A DNA stretch of 64,000 nt, taken from Oasisia sp. SBJ-2009. Taxonomy: Eukaryota > Annelida > Polychaeta > Sabellida > Siboglinidae. The position numbers and the translations under genes were made by a program. Where the stretch lies: positions 40,636,175-40,700,174 of the forward strand of contig OZ024862.1 of the NCBI GenBank assembly GCA_964017155.1, given 5' to 3'. The notes below the pieces were generated by a model. The model searched no databases and was not told where the DNA came from. It saw nothing but the letters and a program-made list of their open reading frames with translations. Numbering within the stretch: position 1 is the stretch's first letter; each line of letters starts with the position of its first letter. Below are positions 1 through 12,990 of the stretch, in pieces.

Positions 1-391
<391 letters not shown>

Positions 392-916
392 GTTTTGGGG
401 GGAAGTTACGTAGTAAACTGTCAAGAAGGTGTTCGTTCGGCACCGTTCGTTCACATATCCGATCTTATATGACACGATCCACGTCATATATCGTGTCGCG
501 ATGAGACACTACAGTTTCATTACGGTATTAGATTAATTGTCGGACAATTATAGAGATGCAGGCAACCCCTAAATGTGCGATACATCCGAATTGACGTCGG
601 CATCGACAACATAGAGAGAAAGACCGTCACGTGTCAGCTACAGTACAGGTCCTAGGCCCACTAAACCTATCTCTTCAGTTTGCAGTGCCATACGTGTCAA
701 CTTGTTTTTCTGTCCTCAGCGACGGGTTCGTTAATGTTCTATTTCGGCTTCGATCGGTCATGTGGTACAGCAACGCTGATAAACGGGACATTTTAAGCGA
801 ATTTATCATTAGTGACCTGTAAAATATGTGAAAGGTCAATACTGGTGTTAAACGGTTAGACTTGGTGACGGAGTCCATAAAACACGTTTAGTACATCCAC
901 AGAGTGATATATATGT
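392..916. other. Unannotated sequence
   Basis: No gene or repeat family is recognised. Near 470-500 there is a small inverted repeat (GACACGAT / ATCGTGTC, 8-bp arms), too short to interpret. Confidence 0.5.
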
Positions 917-1058
917 GTATATATATATATATACATATACATACATACATACATACATACATACATACATACATACATACATACATACATACATACATAC
1001 ATACATACATACATACATACATACATACATACATACATACATACATACATACATACAT
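917..1058 (+). repeat. Compound (TA)n-(CATA)n microsatellite
   Basis: A short TA run is followed by about 30 units of the tetranucleotide CATA (917-1058). Open frames of alternating Thr-Tyr-Ile-His and Met-Tyr-Val-Cys arise only from the repeat. Confidence 0.97.
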
Positions 1059-1163
1059 GCTAATATGCTGTGAAATGTATAAGTTTGTCTGGTCCATAAT
1101 TAAACTATTCGGTTGTATTCCATCTGTGTCAATGCGTCACTATTTAAAATGTTGTTTTTACCA

Positions 1164-1165
<2 letters not shown>

Positions 1166-1218
<53 letters not shown>
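1166..1218 (+). repeat. (TA)n dinucleotide microsatellite
   Basis: About 26 TA units without interruption, within 110 bp of the preceding CATA array. Confidence 0.97.
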
Positions 1219-1221
<3 letters not shown>

Positions 1222-2150
1222 TGTGCTTATTTTTTGTCATGTTAGACAGCCTTTTTGCGTGCATGCATATGTGCGTACATACATTTACGAAAGAACACAC
1301 TCACGCAGACACTGATAGGCCTAAAACATGCACACAAACACACACATGCGCACGCACACATTCACACGTGTGCACACGTACGCGAGTGTTACGTAATCTA
1401 ATTTTATTTAGAATAAAAACTATTTATTGAGATTAGACTTTCGTGTAATGATGCATCTTACTTAACCGGACTTGATCCGCCATCTAATCGGTCGTCGAGT
1501 CAAAACAATTTAACTTTTAATTAGCGCCAATGAACATTTCTCATGCCGCCAGATCTTAATGAGCACGTGACTTCCGGTTACTTGTCTCAGACCCCTGAGT
1601 TCTCTGTCAGTGCGGTTTAGTGCATCGTCGCCTTGTTACTCATTCTATTTCAGGGTCGTTCTATTTCTGTACGCTATCGTGCCATCGTTAAGCCCAGTGA
1701 TCTTAATCAGGGTGAACAGATGATCCGTCATTAATTAGTTCCTAGCACGACGCGGCTGCTGCTAAATGACTGCAGTAAACGCCATGACGTCGTTGCAGAG
1801 AGCGACGTTGAGTGACGTGTTAAGGTTATCTCCGCGTGTCACTTCCTGAAGAGCTGATAAGTGCGTGCTTAGCCCACGTGTCGCAAACACGATAGGTCGA
1901 GTCACCGAACATTCCCAGTGAATGACTTCAGGAACCAGTGTTGTAATAATACCGCAGAAACGTGTAAAACACGGTAACCTACTAACCTTACGTACCCGTA
2001 CAACCGGAAGTAAATGGCGACGTTAGACTGGAACCGGCGCCGGTTAATTGTGGTTTGCGGTATCAATTATATCGCGAGTAATGGCACCGCAAGTCACCGA
2101 ATCTTATGTACCGCAATTTACTATACCAGGGGTGACCAGTGGTGATAGTT
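1219..2150. other. Unannotated sequence
   Basis: CA-rich patch at 1296-1380 (CACACA/CGCACA mixture). The rest is mixed-composition DNA without recognised coding content. Confidence 0.5.
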
Positions 2151-2710
2151 TTTATTATTGTACTAGTATTGCGACAGCTGTATGTGAGTTACTATTGTAC
2201 TAGTATTGAGACAGCAGTGTGCTTGTTATTATTGTACTAGTTTTGAGACAGCTGTATGCTTGTTACTATTGTACTAGTATTGTGACAGGTGTATATATGT
2301 TACTATTGTACTAGTATTGCGACAGCTGTATATGTGTTACTATTGTACTAGTATTGAGACAGAGTATGCTTGTTACTATTGTACTAGTATTGCGACAACA
2401 GTATGTTTGTTATTATTGTACTAGTATTGCGACAGCTGTACATGTGTTACTAGTGTACTAGTATTGAGACAGCAGTATGCTTGTTACTACTGTACTGCTA
2501 TTGCGACAGCTGTTTGTCTATTACTAGTATTGCGATGAATGTACGCATGTAAATATATTACTGATGTTGTGATGGCTGTAAGCCTGTTACTCTTGCATTA
2601 GCATTGACATAGTTGTATGCATGTTACTACTCTATACTAGTATTGCGTAAGTTATATCTTTGTTAGTATTGCACTAGTATTGCGACAGGCGTATGCCTGT
2701 TACTAGTATT
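2151..2710 (+). repeat. 37-bp minisatellite, left half
   Basis: Degenerate tandem repeat with core TACTAGTATTGCGACAGCTG. The core recurs at 2161, 2198, 2235 and 2272, giving a 37-bp period and about 15 copies. It stops exactly after TACTAGTATT at 2710, where foreign sequence begins. It resumes at 3291 with GCGACAG, the next bases of the unit, so the two halves were one array. Confidence 0.93.
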
Positions 2711-3290
2711 ATGGGGATAATAAAATAATAAACTGTTTTTAAACACCAACAAATCGGGGACTGGTGTCCAGCTCACGGGTATTTACAACGTTGGTACAAA
2801 TCTAAAACACATACAATTACGGAAATGTAAAAGTTTATAAAAACAAAATCCGAGTTTATGCCAATAAACTGACGTGTAGTAAAATTATTGCTAACTGAAA
2901 CGATAAAACAAGCGATTATCAAAATGTTAAAATACAAGACTAAAGTACATTAAGTAAATTAAGTAGATATTAAAATATAAATAATGCTAAGATAAATGAA
3001 ATTAAATATAAATACAATTTGTATATATGACTAATACACATATTAAATTATGTATGGATGTACTAATTTAAGAAGAACTTTTTTCTCAAGAAATTTGAGA
3101 AATGCTAGGAATTTTGCGTAGTTCAAGTGGCAGAAAGTTCCAAATGTGGGCCCGTGCAGCAAACGCAACTGCCCGGCGACCGTATCGTTGAGCGCTACAT
3201 TGGAACGTCAAGTAGCAAGCCACCGCTCGAGCTAGGCTGCGGCTTGGCGCGTGTAGATGCATCGTGAGGCAAGACACTGGCCTGCCTTCT
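2711..3290 (-). mobile_element. 5'-truncated LINE fragment inserted in the 37-bp minisatellite
   Basis: On the minus strand, 3277-3060 reads as the C-terminal tail of a non-LTR retrotransposon reverse transcriptase: an AAFAARAHIWNFLPLELRK-like stretch, then IPSIS and a Lys-rich end. This matches the known family pattern (A-R-x-W-N-x-L-P-x-x-L-R). Trp survives, Ser-Leu-Pro has become Phe-Leu-Pro, and there is an in-frame TGA near 3085, so it is decayed. The 3' end lies at the low coordinate and finishes in A/T-rich tandem-like sequence (TTATTATTTTATTATCC on the minus strand). The junctions are clean with no evident target-site duplication. The exact LINE clade cannot be told by eye; CR1/L2-like is a guess. 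Confidence 0.78.
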
Positions 3291-3875
3291 GCGACAGTTG
3301 TATGTCTGCGCTAGGATTGCAATAATTAGGACTAATATTGCGATAGTTGGCATTGCACTAATGTTGCGATAACTGTAGGTCTGTTATACTACTGCACTGG
3401 TATTGGGATAGTTGTAGGTCTGTTACCTCGGCACTAGTATTGCTATAGTTATAGGTTTGTTCCGATTTTACTAGTATTGCGGTAGTTGTATGCCTGTTAC
3501 TATTGCACAAGTATTTCGATAGCTGTAGGCCTGTTACTATTGCACTAGTATTACGATAGGTGTAGGCCTGTTACTACTGTGCTAGTATTGCGATAGCTGT
3601 AGATATGTTACTATTGTTCTAAGATTACGGTATATTGCATTTGGTTTGCGAAATGTATAGGCGTGTTACTATTACGATATTGAAAATATCTTTCTGTTGA
3701 ACTAGTATTACGCTAGTTGTATGTATGTTACGAGTGTACTAGTATTACCATAACTGTAAGTATGCTATTATTGCATTAGTATTACGACAGCTGTATAGGT
3801 CTGTTACTACTGCACTAGTATTGCTATAGCTGTAGGCCTGTTACTACTGCGATAATATCATAACATCAATGACAA
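3291..3875 (+). repeat. 37-bp minisatellite, right half
   Basis: Continuation of the array that ends at 2710, with diverged units (core CACTAGTATTGCGATAGCTG; the last part of each unit often reads GTAGGCCTGTTACTA). About 15 copies. Units here carry GATAG more often than the GACAG of the left half, so the two halves have drifted apart or represent different sub-blocks. Confidence 0.9.
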
Positions 3876-5081
3876 GATTGTGTTGAACTTGGCGCAAAAA
3901 CGATAGAATTACGGAGTAGCGAAGACCGAGGAAAACCAAACGATTATAAAAAAAAAGACGCCACGGTGTCGCTGTGGCAGAGGGTGACTTGATTCACGAA
4001 ATCAGGAATCCTCGAGATAATCAACTAGTTTTGGGATACTACTAATACTCAAGCTATGCAGGACAATATAATTTAGCTCCTTTTTGTGACATTTTCCTCT
4101 TTTATGTATTCTTCATGTTTTATGCCACGGCTTACGACCAGTGAGTAACCAAGGTCTGGAGAACGTTGATCATATTCCAACTGTGTTACTCAGCATGGTG
4201 AACAGTCGACAAATCAGGATAGTGTTTGCGGTGTTTCGTTTTTGCTTCTCACATTTTCTGTGGTTGTGCATAGGCGCTAAGCATTTCAGTAGCTGGAGTT
4301 GTAGACTTCTGCAGCCAGAGCCGGAGTAGTTAATTTGTTTCCCAGTCGGTCTAAAACGCAAACCCGCCTCTGTCTCCCTGGTGCATTCTTGGAACGCAAA
4401 AAACACGGTTCGGAGGGGACTCCAACCTAACAAACACTACATTTACGGACCACACAGAAACAGCCTGAACGCTGAACGAATTTGAAGAGTTTTGTTTTGA
4501 AATCAACAGTTCAAATCAAAGTTGACAAAACATTATCTCACAGTATAAAACTGAAAACGCCCCATCCTCATGCGATGACCATTACGACAACATTTTTGTC
4601 TGTGCCATGGTAGACCTTTCTACCAGTTTTAAGTCCGTTCATGCATAACGCGTTATCCAGTCTTTAATATTGGTCAACATGCTGCACACATCACACTATG
4701 ACATACTTGTTCAAACGAATCCCATCTCTCCTTCTCTGCGAATAATTCAACTAATCTCCACTTATTGTGCGAAACGTGGTTGCACTAAAATATCACCCAG
4801 TTTCTACCGCCAGGTACCCATTCATACAGGTGAGTGAAATGGAGCAACGTAGAACGAACGAACTTTTTCCAAGGTTCGACATGGTAACAAGAGGGTTGAG
4901 ACCCGGATTCATTCTATCGAGAGTTCGGGGATTTCAAACGACGCCAATCAGAATACTTTAAACTTTCATGTCATACTTCACTAATTGACACACGTGATAA
5001 CCAGCAACTTTATGCTGTTGACTAATTAATCGAATATTTGATAGTAGTTATGATTAGTAGCTTAAAATGTGCTACTTGACA
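3876..5081. other. Unannotated sequence
   Basis: About 1.2 kb with no recognised gene, RNA or repeat. Small open frames at 4141-4329 and 4767-4961 show no family features. Confidence 0.5.
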
Positions 5082-5525
5082 CTAGCGGTAACATGTAACT
5101 TTACTGTGTCGACCAGTATTTAACACAGATGATAACAACTAATTTTACTGTGTCGACTAGTATTTAACACAGGTGATAACAAGTAACTTTACTGTGTCGG
5201 CTGGTATTTAACACAGGTTATAACAAGTAACATTACTGTGTCAACTAGTATTTAACACAGGTGATAACAAGTAACTGTACTGTGTCTGCTAGTATTTAAC
5301 ACAGGTGATAGCAAGTAACTTTACTGTGTCGGCTAGTGTTTAACACAGGTAATAACAAGTAACTTTACTGTGTCGGCTAGTATTTAACACAAGTGATAAC
5401 AAGTAACTTTACTGTGTCGGCTAGTATTTAACACAGGTGATAGCAAGTATCTTTACTGTGTCGGCTAGTATTTAACACGGGTGATAACAAATAACTTGAC
5501 ACTGCCATCGAGTATTTGACATCAA
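5082..5525 (+). repeat. 44-bp minisatellite
   Basis: Unit core TTTACTGTGTCGGCTAGTAT, followed by TTAACACAGGTGATAACAAG. ACTGTGTC recurs at 5103, 5147 and 5191, giving a 44-bp period and about ten copies. Each unit carries an inverted ACACAG / CTGTGT pair. Confidence 0.93.
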
Positions 5526-6046
5526 AGATAATAGACTGAATACGTAACTGCTGATTAATGTAAAATATCCGTACAACGTCAAACATCCTGCCACATATTC
5601 CATGTGTTTGTTATTTTCACTCGCCTACAAATATTTCACCTTCGGCCAGTGCGCGTCGTGGGACGATAGAATCGACATGAAACACCGAATGTCCTGGTTT
5701 AGTGCCAAGTCTATTTGTGTGGATTAGCTGCACCACAACCAATCCACGCCGTCAACGCAGTCATTAGCTGTAGAGGTCTCTGCGCCCTTCGACAACCACT
5801 GGGCCCATTGCACGAACTACTTGTTGTGTGTAACACTAGGTGTGTTAGCTCAACACACTGATAATGTCGGTGCACTTTGCGTGACCGCGTAAAGAGAGAA
5901 CTACATAATTATTAGCACAATGGAAATGTATAGACATAACAGTTGATTTACCGTCAAATGACATTTCGAATAATATGTTTAGGTTATGATTTTATTTAAC
6001 AAAACAGACTCGTCGTCATAAGTTCCACGTTACCAATTTATATCCC
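5526..6046. other. Unannotated sequence
   Basis: No gene or repeat recognised. Confidence 0.5.
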
Positions 6047-6310
6047 CTTCTTTCTCATTCTCTCTTTCGCGTTCTATCTCTCTCTCCCCAAACCTCTCTC
6101 TTTCTCTCTTCCCCACCCCCCTCTCTCTCTCTCCCCTGTCTCCCCCTCTCTCCCCTCCTCTCTCCTCCCCCTCTCTCTCTGTCCCCTCTCTCCCTATCTC
6201 TCTCTCGTCTCCCTCCATCTGTCACCCTCTTTCTCCCTCCTCCTCCTCTGTTTATCTCTCTCCTCTCTCTCTCTTCTCTCTCTCTCTCCCCTCTCTCTCT
6301 CTCTCTCTGT
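6047..6310 (+). repeat. Polypyrimidine (CT-rich) tract
   Basis: About 260 bp almost purely C and T on the + strand (runs of TCTC, CCCCTC). Minus-strand frames give Arg/Glu/Gly-rich nonsense. Polypurine-polypyrimidine tracts of this length can adopt triplex (H-DNA) structures; that is inference. Confidence 0.95.
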
Positions 6311-6679
6311 CCTCCTGTGTATACGTGCAATGTTTTGTATGGACGTATGTCTATCTGTACGTATGTATGCTGTATGTATCAGCCATGTGTCTGCGCATGT
6401 CAGTGGTAAACCCACGATTTTAACAATTGATGACAACGTCTGTTTTGCGGTTAGCGAGTATTCAATCACTCGACGAGAAACGCCGGGATTTCCTTTGACT
6501 AGCATACCTCCCCTGACCCTCGGCATTCTTTCCTCAAAAGAAAACAGCAGGCTCGGCACCGAATCAACATTCAGACTGCGTAGGATGCGGCAGGGCCACT
6601 TCGACACGCTACATTCACGTTATACCGAACTTGAGATGTAGCCAAGTAGGCTATACAAAGTGACAACAAAACGATGCAC
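6311..6679. other. Unannotated sequence
   Basis: An open frame of about 100 codons (6330-6641) has no recognised domain and probably occurs by chance. Confidence 0.4.
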
Positions 6680-7159
6680 ACCGGTGTCGTGCTTACATTT
6701 TCCCGGTTGTTATAAACGTTCCGATTGACGTTTCTGCGCATGCGCGATAAATGTAAAATCATCGGTATGCAGCGAAACGACAAAGCATTTTTGGTGTAAA
6801 TGCCACGAGCTGTTCGTTAACTCTCCTGTGATGATTACCACGAAGAGTTGCTTAAAATGTCGTTCAATACATTAAAATATTACGTTTGTTTAAATCACTG
6901 TCACGGATTATAGCGCACTACAGTCATGTGATTTACGCTAACTATCGAAACATGCCTCAAAACGTGTTTGCCTCATGTTAATTTGCGACAAATAACTTTG
7001 CTGAGAGGTTATATACATCCTAAGGAACAGCTCGTGGTATTTATACCATAAATGCTTTGTCGTTTCGCTGCACGTTGGTGATTTTACAATTATCGCGCAT
7101 GCGCAGAAACGTCAATCAGAACATTTATAACGCTGGAAAAATGTAAGCGCTACACCGGC
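6680..7159. mobile_element. MITE-like element, copy 1 (long terminal inverted repeats)
   Basis: About 480 bp with terminal inverted repeats of roughly 130 bp. The left end starts CCGGTGTCGTGCTTACATTT (6681) and the right end is its inverse, ending AATGTAAGCGCTACACCGG (7158). Both arms hold the palindromic TGCGCATGCGC motif (6735-6745 and 7095-7105), GTAAAATCA and GCAGCGAAACGACAAAGCAT. The ~200-bp centre has no coding capacity. A CA dinucleotide flanks each outer end, a possible 2-bp target duplication. This fits a non-autonomous DNA transposon; the superfamily is not determinable here. Confidence 0.88.
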
Positions 7160-7385
7160 AAGTTGGCCACTGCCGACCAGACAGGACGTGGACCAGGACG
7201 TCCTGTGTAGTTCATCCTCATTGTTATATCACCACATTGTTCTGAAGCAATGATGCGAATGGCTTGTTAATGATACGGATTATTGATTACACGTAAAACA
7301 TTAATAACCTAAGATTAGTTGCACCCAACTGGCAACGTCACTTTTAAATCTTATTTGAAGATATGAAAAAAGTGGTTCACAATAC
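7160..7385. other. Spacer between MITE and hairpin
   Basis: No feature recognised. TGGTTCACAATA at 7373-7384 occurs again at 7601-7612, on the other side of the hairpin. Confidence 0.5.
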
Positions 7386-7561
7386 TGTAGATAATTTAAC
7401 TTACTTTGGAGCTTAATGTCGAAGATGAGTACGACGTTTATCCCACCGAAATCTGAGGCAACAGACGTGACACCAGTACGTGAACAAGGCCCGTGGCTGA
7501 CGGATCGAAACGTTGTACTCATCTTCGACATTAAGCTCCAAAGTAAGTTAAATTATCTACA
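7386..7561. repeat. Near-perfect 54-bp inverted repeat (hairpin)
   Basis: Left arm 7386-7439 and right arm 7508-7561 are reverse complements at 53 of 54 positions; the one difference is G versus A near the inner end. The loop is 68 bp. The arm starts TGTAGATAATTTAACTTACT. The arms are not related to the adjacent MITE ends. It could be a small foldback element or the result of an inverted duplication. If transcribed, it would give a long hairpin RNA. Confidence 0.93.
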
Positions 7562-8746
7562 ATAAACCATTCTTGGAGCCATGAACAATATATTCAATAT
7601 GGTTCACAATAGTTGTTGATATATAATTCTTCATGGAAAAGTTATGAAACGTTAAACACAATAGACAATGGCTTATACACCAGAATACATTGGTGTTTGA
7701 GATCCGATTGAATCAGTTGAAGAATAAACTGTGACGTTTACTCCAGACAATACGGTACAACCTTTAACGTGTCATTCATCGAGTTGGCGGTCGCATTCAG
7801 CATTCGTTCTGGCGTACCTGCGTAACTTTAAACTCTTTTTAATGTACACAATCCTGTTAATATCATTATTTCATATAGTTTTTTTGCATTTATTTTATTA
7901 AAATTGTGTAGTTAAATTAATACAAAACTATGTACATTACAAACACTTTTTTCGTGAATCGTAGAATCACTCTAATGTCGGTATTTCAATTTGGGACGTA
8001 AAAGAACCACTGAGGACGACAAGCACCCTGGCAGTGACCACCCTCAGTGCCAGCATAGAATGGTCGGCTTGGCGGAAATGTTTTGTAAAAGACTGACCAG
8101 TTCAATGAGACCTCATAAGATCATAACGTTGTAACCACAATATAGTCAGTTAATAGAAACATGTCGAGTGCTGGAAACAGCTAGAGTTTTATATTCTAAA
8201 AGAATCCCTGTTCTTTGTAATTTGGAACACAAAAGAATCTCTTTCGTGCCTCAAAGAATCCCTTTACAAAACTTTAACAAGTTAAATTGTCGTATGCAAT
8301 AAGGATTCGAAGAATTCAACGCGTTAATTTACCAACGAATGATGACTACAGCATGTTCAATGGTAATAGTTATCACGGTTCCCTTAACTGGGCTCTAAAC
8401 CACATGCGGTTGATACTTCTGATATGTCATAATGATTCTGGTAGGACATTAGCAACTGTTAGTTCTCTTCCATGAACCATCTATAAAGTACATCTACACT
8501 GTCGTCTTTGATTGCCACGTGTCCCTAATGAACTGGGAAGCTTGGTCTCCTTCAGTAGCTGCGTTATGCTACGAGTCAGTGGTCAGACAGTTGACGGGTG
8601 GTTGTGGGGAGGGGGGGGGGTTCTAACGAGAATGACAGTTGAATTTGCCTACAAATCAACGTGACTAGACATAATCCCAAGCCTAGTGGTCCGCGCCAAC
8701 CCTTGCGCTCACAGCACCCAGTCTGATGACGATGTGTGCTGCAGGA
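7562..8746. other. Unannotated sequence between hairpin and MITE copy 2
   Basis: Contains a G-run near 8606-8620 (GGGGAGGGGGGGGGG). No gene recognised. Confidence 0.5.
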
Positions 8747-9224
8747 ACGGTGTTGCGCTTACATTTCCCCGGCGTTATACATTTTCCGATTGACGTTTCT
8801 GCGCATGCGCGATAAATATAAAATCATCAATGTGCAGCGAAACTACAAAATGTTTTGGCATAAATGCCACGGTCTGTTCGTTAATTCTCCTGTGATGATT
8901 ACTGTGAGGAGTTGCTTAAAATGTCGTTCAATACAATAAAATATTACGTTTGTTTAAATCACTGTCACGGGTTATGGCGCACTAAAGTCACGTGATTTAC
9001 GCTATAGGTATCCAAACATGCCTCAAAATTTGTTTGCCTCGTGTTAATTTGCGACAAATAACTTTGCTGAGAGGTTATATACATCCTAACGAACAACATG
9101 TAGTATTTATACCATAATTGGTTTGTTCTTTCGCTGGACATTGATGATTTTACATTTATCGCGCATGCGCAGAAACTTCAATCGGAACGTTTATAACGCT
9201 GGGAAAATGTAAGCGATATAAAGG
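8747..9224. mobile_element. MITE-like element, copy 2
   Basis: Same family and orientation as the element at 6680, about 478 bp. The left end is CGGTGTTGCGCTTACATTTC (8748) and the right end is its diverged inverse, ...GGGAAAATGTAAGCGATATA (to about 9222). The internal segment from TGATGATTAC through GTTGCTTAAAATGTCGTTCA to GACAAATAACTTTGCTGAGA is collinear with copy 1 and highly similar. TGCGCATGCGC is intact in both arms (8800-8810, 9161-9171). The right terminus is more decayed than in copy 1. Confidence 0.87.

Positions 9225-11093
<1,869 letters not shown>

Positions 11094-11139
<46 letters not shown>
11094..11139 (+). repeat. (CGCA)n microsatellite
   Basis: About 11 CGCA/CACG units. Confidence 0.97.
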
Positions 11140-11929
11140 CCAGACGCATGTTCACAGGAGACACAGTTTATATCTAACGCTTCGCCAACGTGACGTAGAT
11201 CTAATACATTTGAGCTATCGTTGCACTGGTGTGCGTGTTTTCTGCAATGGTAAAACCTTTGTAAAATGTCGTCCATTTCGTCGGTGAACGATACATAATT
11301 ATATTCGAATATGCGCCATTGAAACGTTTAGCATCCAGTTTATTAAACCTTAATAACACTTATGTCACGGTAACCGGCCCTGGTAAATAGCGAACTGCTC
11401 CTTTCGTTTGAGCCTGGCGTGGCATGCTGGCCTTGTGAAAAAGAAACTATTTATGTGTGTTGTGATTTAACCGTTTTACAGATGGATTTATGTCCGTAAG
11501 ATTCGAACAGGTTTTTTTAGGTGTTTTTTTTGTTACAGCACCTACATAAATACCGCACTTCTTACTCACTGTACAAACTAGACATTAACTTTTTTCCACG
11601 CGTTTCTATATGTATCTATGCCATGGTAAATGGACCCCATTCCAAATACGTCGGGGGTCGTTTTGCAATGGCGCACCGGGGGGTCGGTTCACCATGGGTG
11701 GGTGGAAACGATTCCCACATTATACCCAAAAGACGAACGCCCAGCAGTTGAGTCGGACAGACTAACAAACCGTAACACGAGCCACGCAGAGAGCAACACG
11801 ACATAGAAAAAGTATCGTGTTTTCAATGCCAGAAAATGCGGGTAGACGTGTCTTGACTGCTAAACAGTTCGACATTCACCCAAAGGAACTGCTCCGACGT
11901 CCCTTTCAGATAAACGTCTTTATGTTTTG
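11140..11929. other. Unannotated sequence
   Basis: No gene recognised. Short open frames show no domain. Confidence 0.5.
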
Positions 11930-12186
11930 TCTGTTTCCGCGCAGTGTGTTGTTGGTAGCGGATGGACATCGTCAGTGTCGTGTGAAATTATTTCCCTTCG
12001 TAAGTATGTGAGCAAACAATATGTTATTACGTATGTTTAATGGGATTCTTGTCTGTTTCCGGCTGCGCGCAGTGTGTTGTTGGTAGCGGATGGACATCAT
12101 CAGTGTCGTGTGAAATTATTTCCCTTTTTAAGTAGGTGAGCCAAAAATATGTTATTACGTATATTCGATGGGATTCTTTCCTCTTT
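11930..12186 (+). repeat. Two-copy tandem duplication, ~129-bp unit
   Basis: The block starting GCGCAGTGTGTTGTTGGTAG (about 11938) is repeated from about 12067. It continues through GGATGGACATC, CAGTGTCGTGTGAAATTATT, ATGTTATTACGTAT and GATGGGATTCTT in both copies. Copies differ at only scattered positions, so the duplication is fairly young. Confidence 0.9.
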
Positions 12187-12489
12187 GTTGGTACTCGTAC
12201 ACAGAGTTTCGTGGGATTATTCATCCCGTTGAACACTGTGAAGTGGGGCTGTTTTCTGTTTTCATATAGTACAATTGAACAGTGTTACATGAGGTATAGT
12301 GGATATCATTTTATGGATATACTTCGTATTTAAAATTGACATTGTTCAAATATACAGAATGTCAAAACATTTTGAAGATGTCATTGCAAAGCAAATAGAG
12401 TAATTTTAATATTAGGATGATAGGATATTTCAAAACGAAATGTTTATAAATTGTTCCACAAAACCACTTACACCATTATTATCTGACGG
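12187..12489. other. Unannotated AT-rich sequence
   Basis: No feature recognised. Confidence 0.5.
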
Positions 12490-12900
12490 CCTCCCAGACA
12501 ATCAGTACGTCATACCCACCAATGCAGACAGTCAGCACATCTTTTCTACCAATATAAGGCATTCAATGCGTCAGTCCAACTAACACACTCAGCATGCATG
12601 TATTTCCTATGCATAGACAGGCAGTCAGTATGTCATTCCTACAAATGCAGGCAGACAGCATGACTTTCCTACCAATATAGGCAGTTAATGTGTCATTCCA
12701 ACTAACATAGACAGGCACCATATCTTTCCTATGAATATACAGGCACTCAGTATGCTATTCCTATCAAAACAGGCAGCCAGAATGTATGTAATCCGTGATA
12801 TCAATACAGAAGATCAATATGTAATCCCTATAAATAACGACGACGGTCAGCATAATACATTATAATCCTTAAAAATACAACTGATAAGCATGTAAGCTAC
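12490..12900 (+). repeat. Degenerate ~35-40-bp minisatellite
   Basis: Repeated, poorly conserved unit around GGCAGTCAGTATGTCATTCC followed by TACCAATGCA. About ten recognisable copies with variable spacing. Old and diverged. Confidence 0.75.
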
Positions 12901-12990
12901 GGGTAACCAGTGCGTGATCCCCTTGTGTACAGGTCTCCTTATCTGTGTTATAAAACAGTACGGTTCTCTCCGTGCCCGAGTGTCCGCTAA

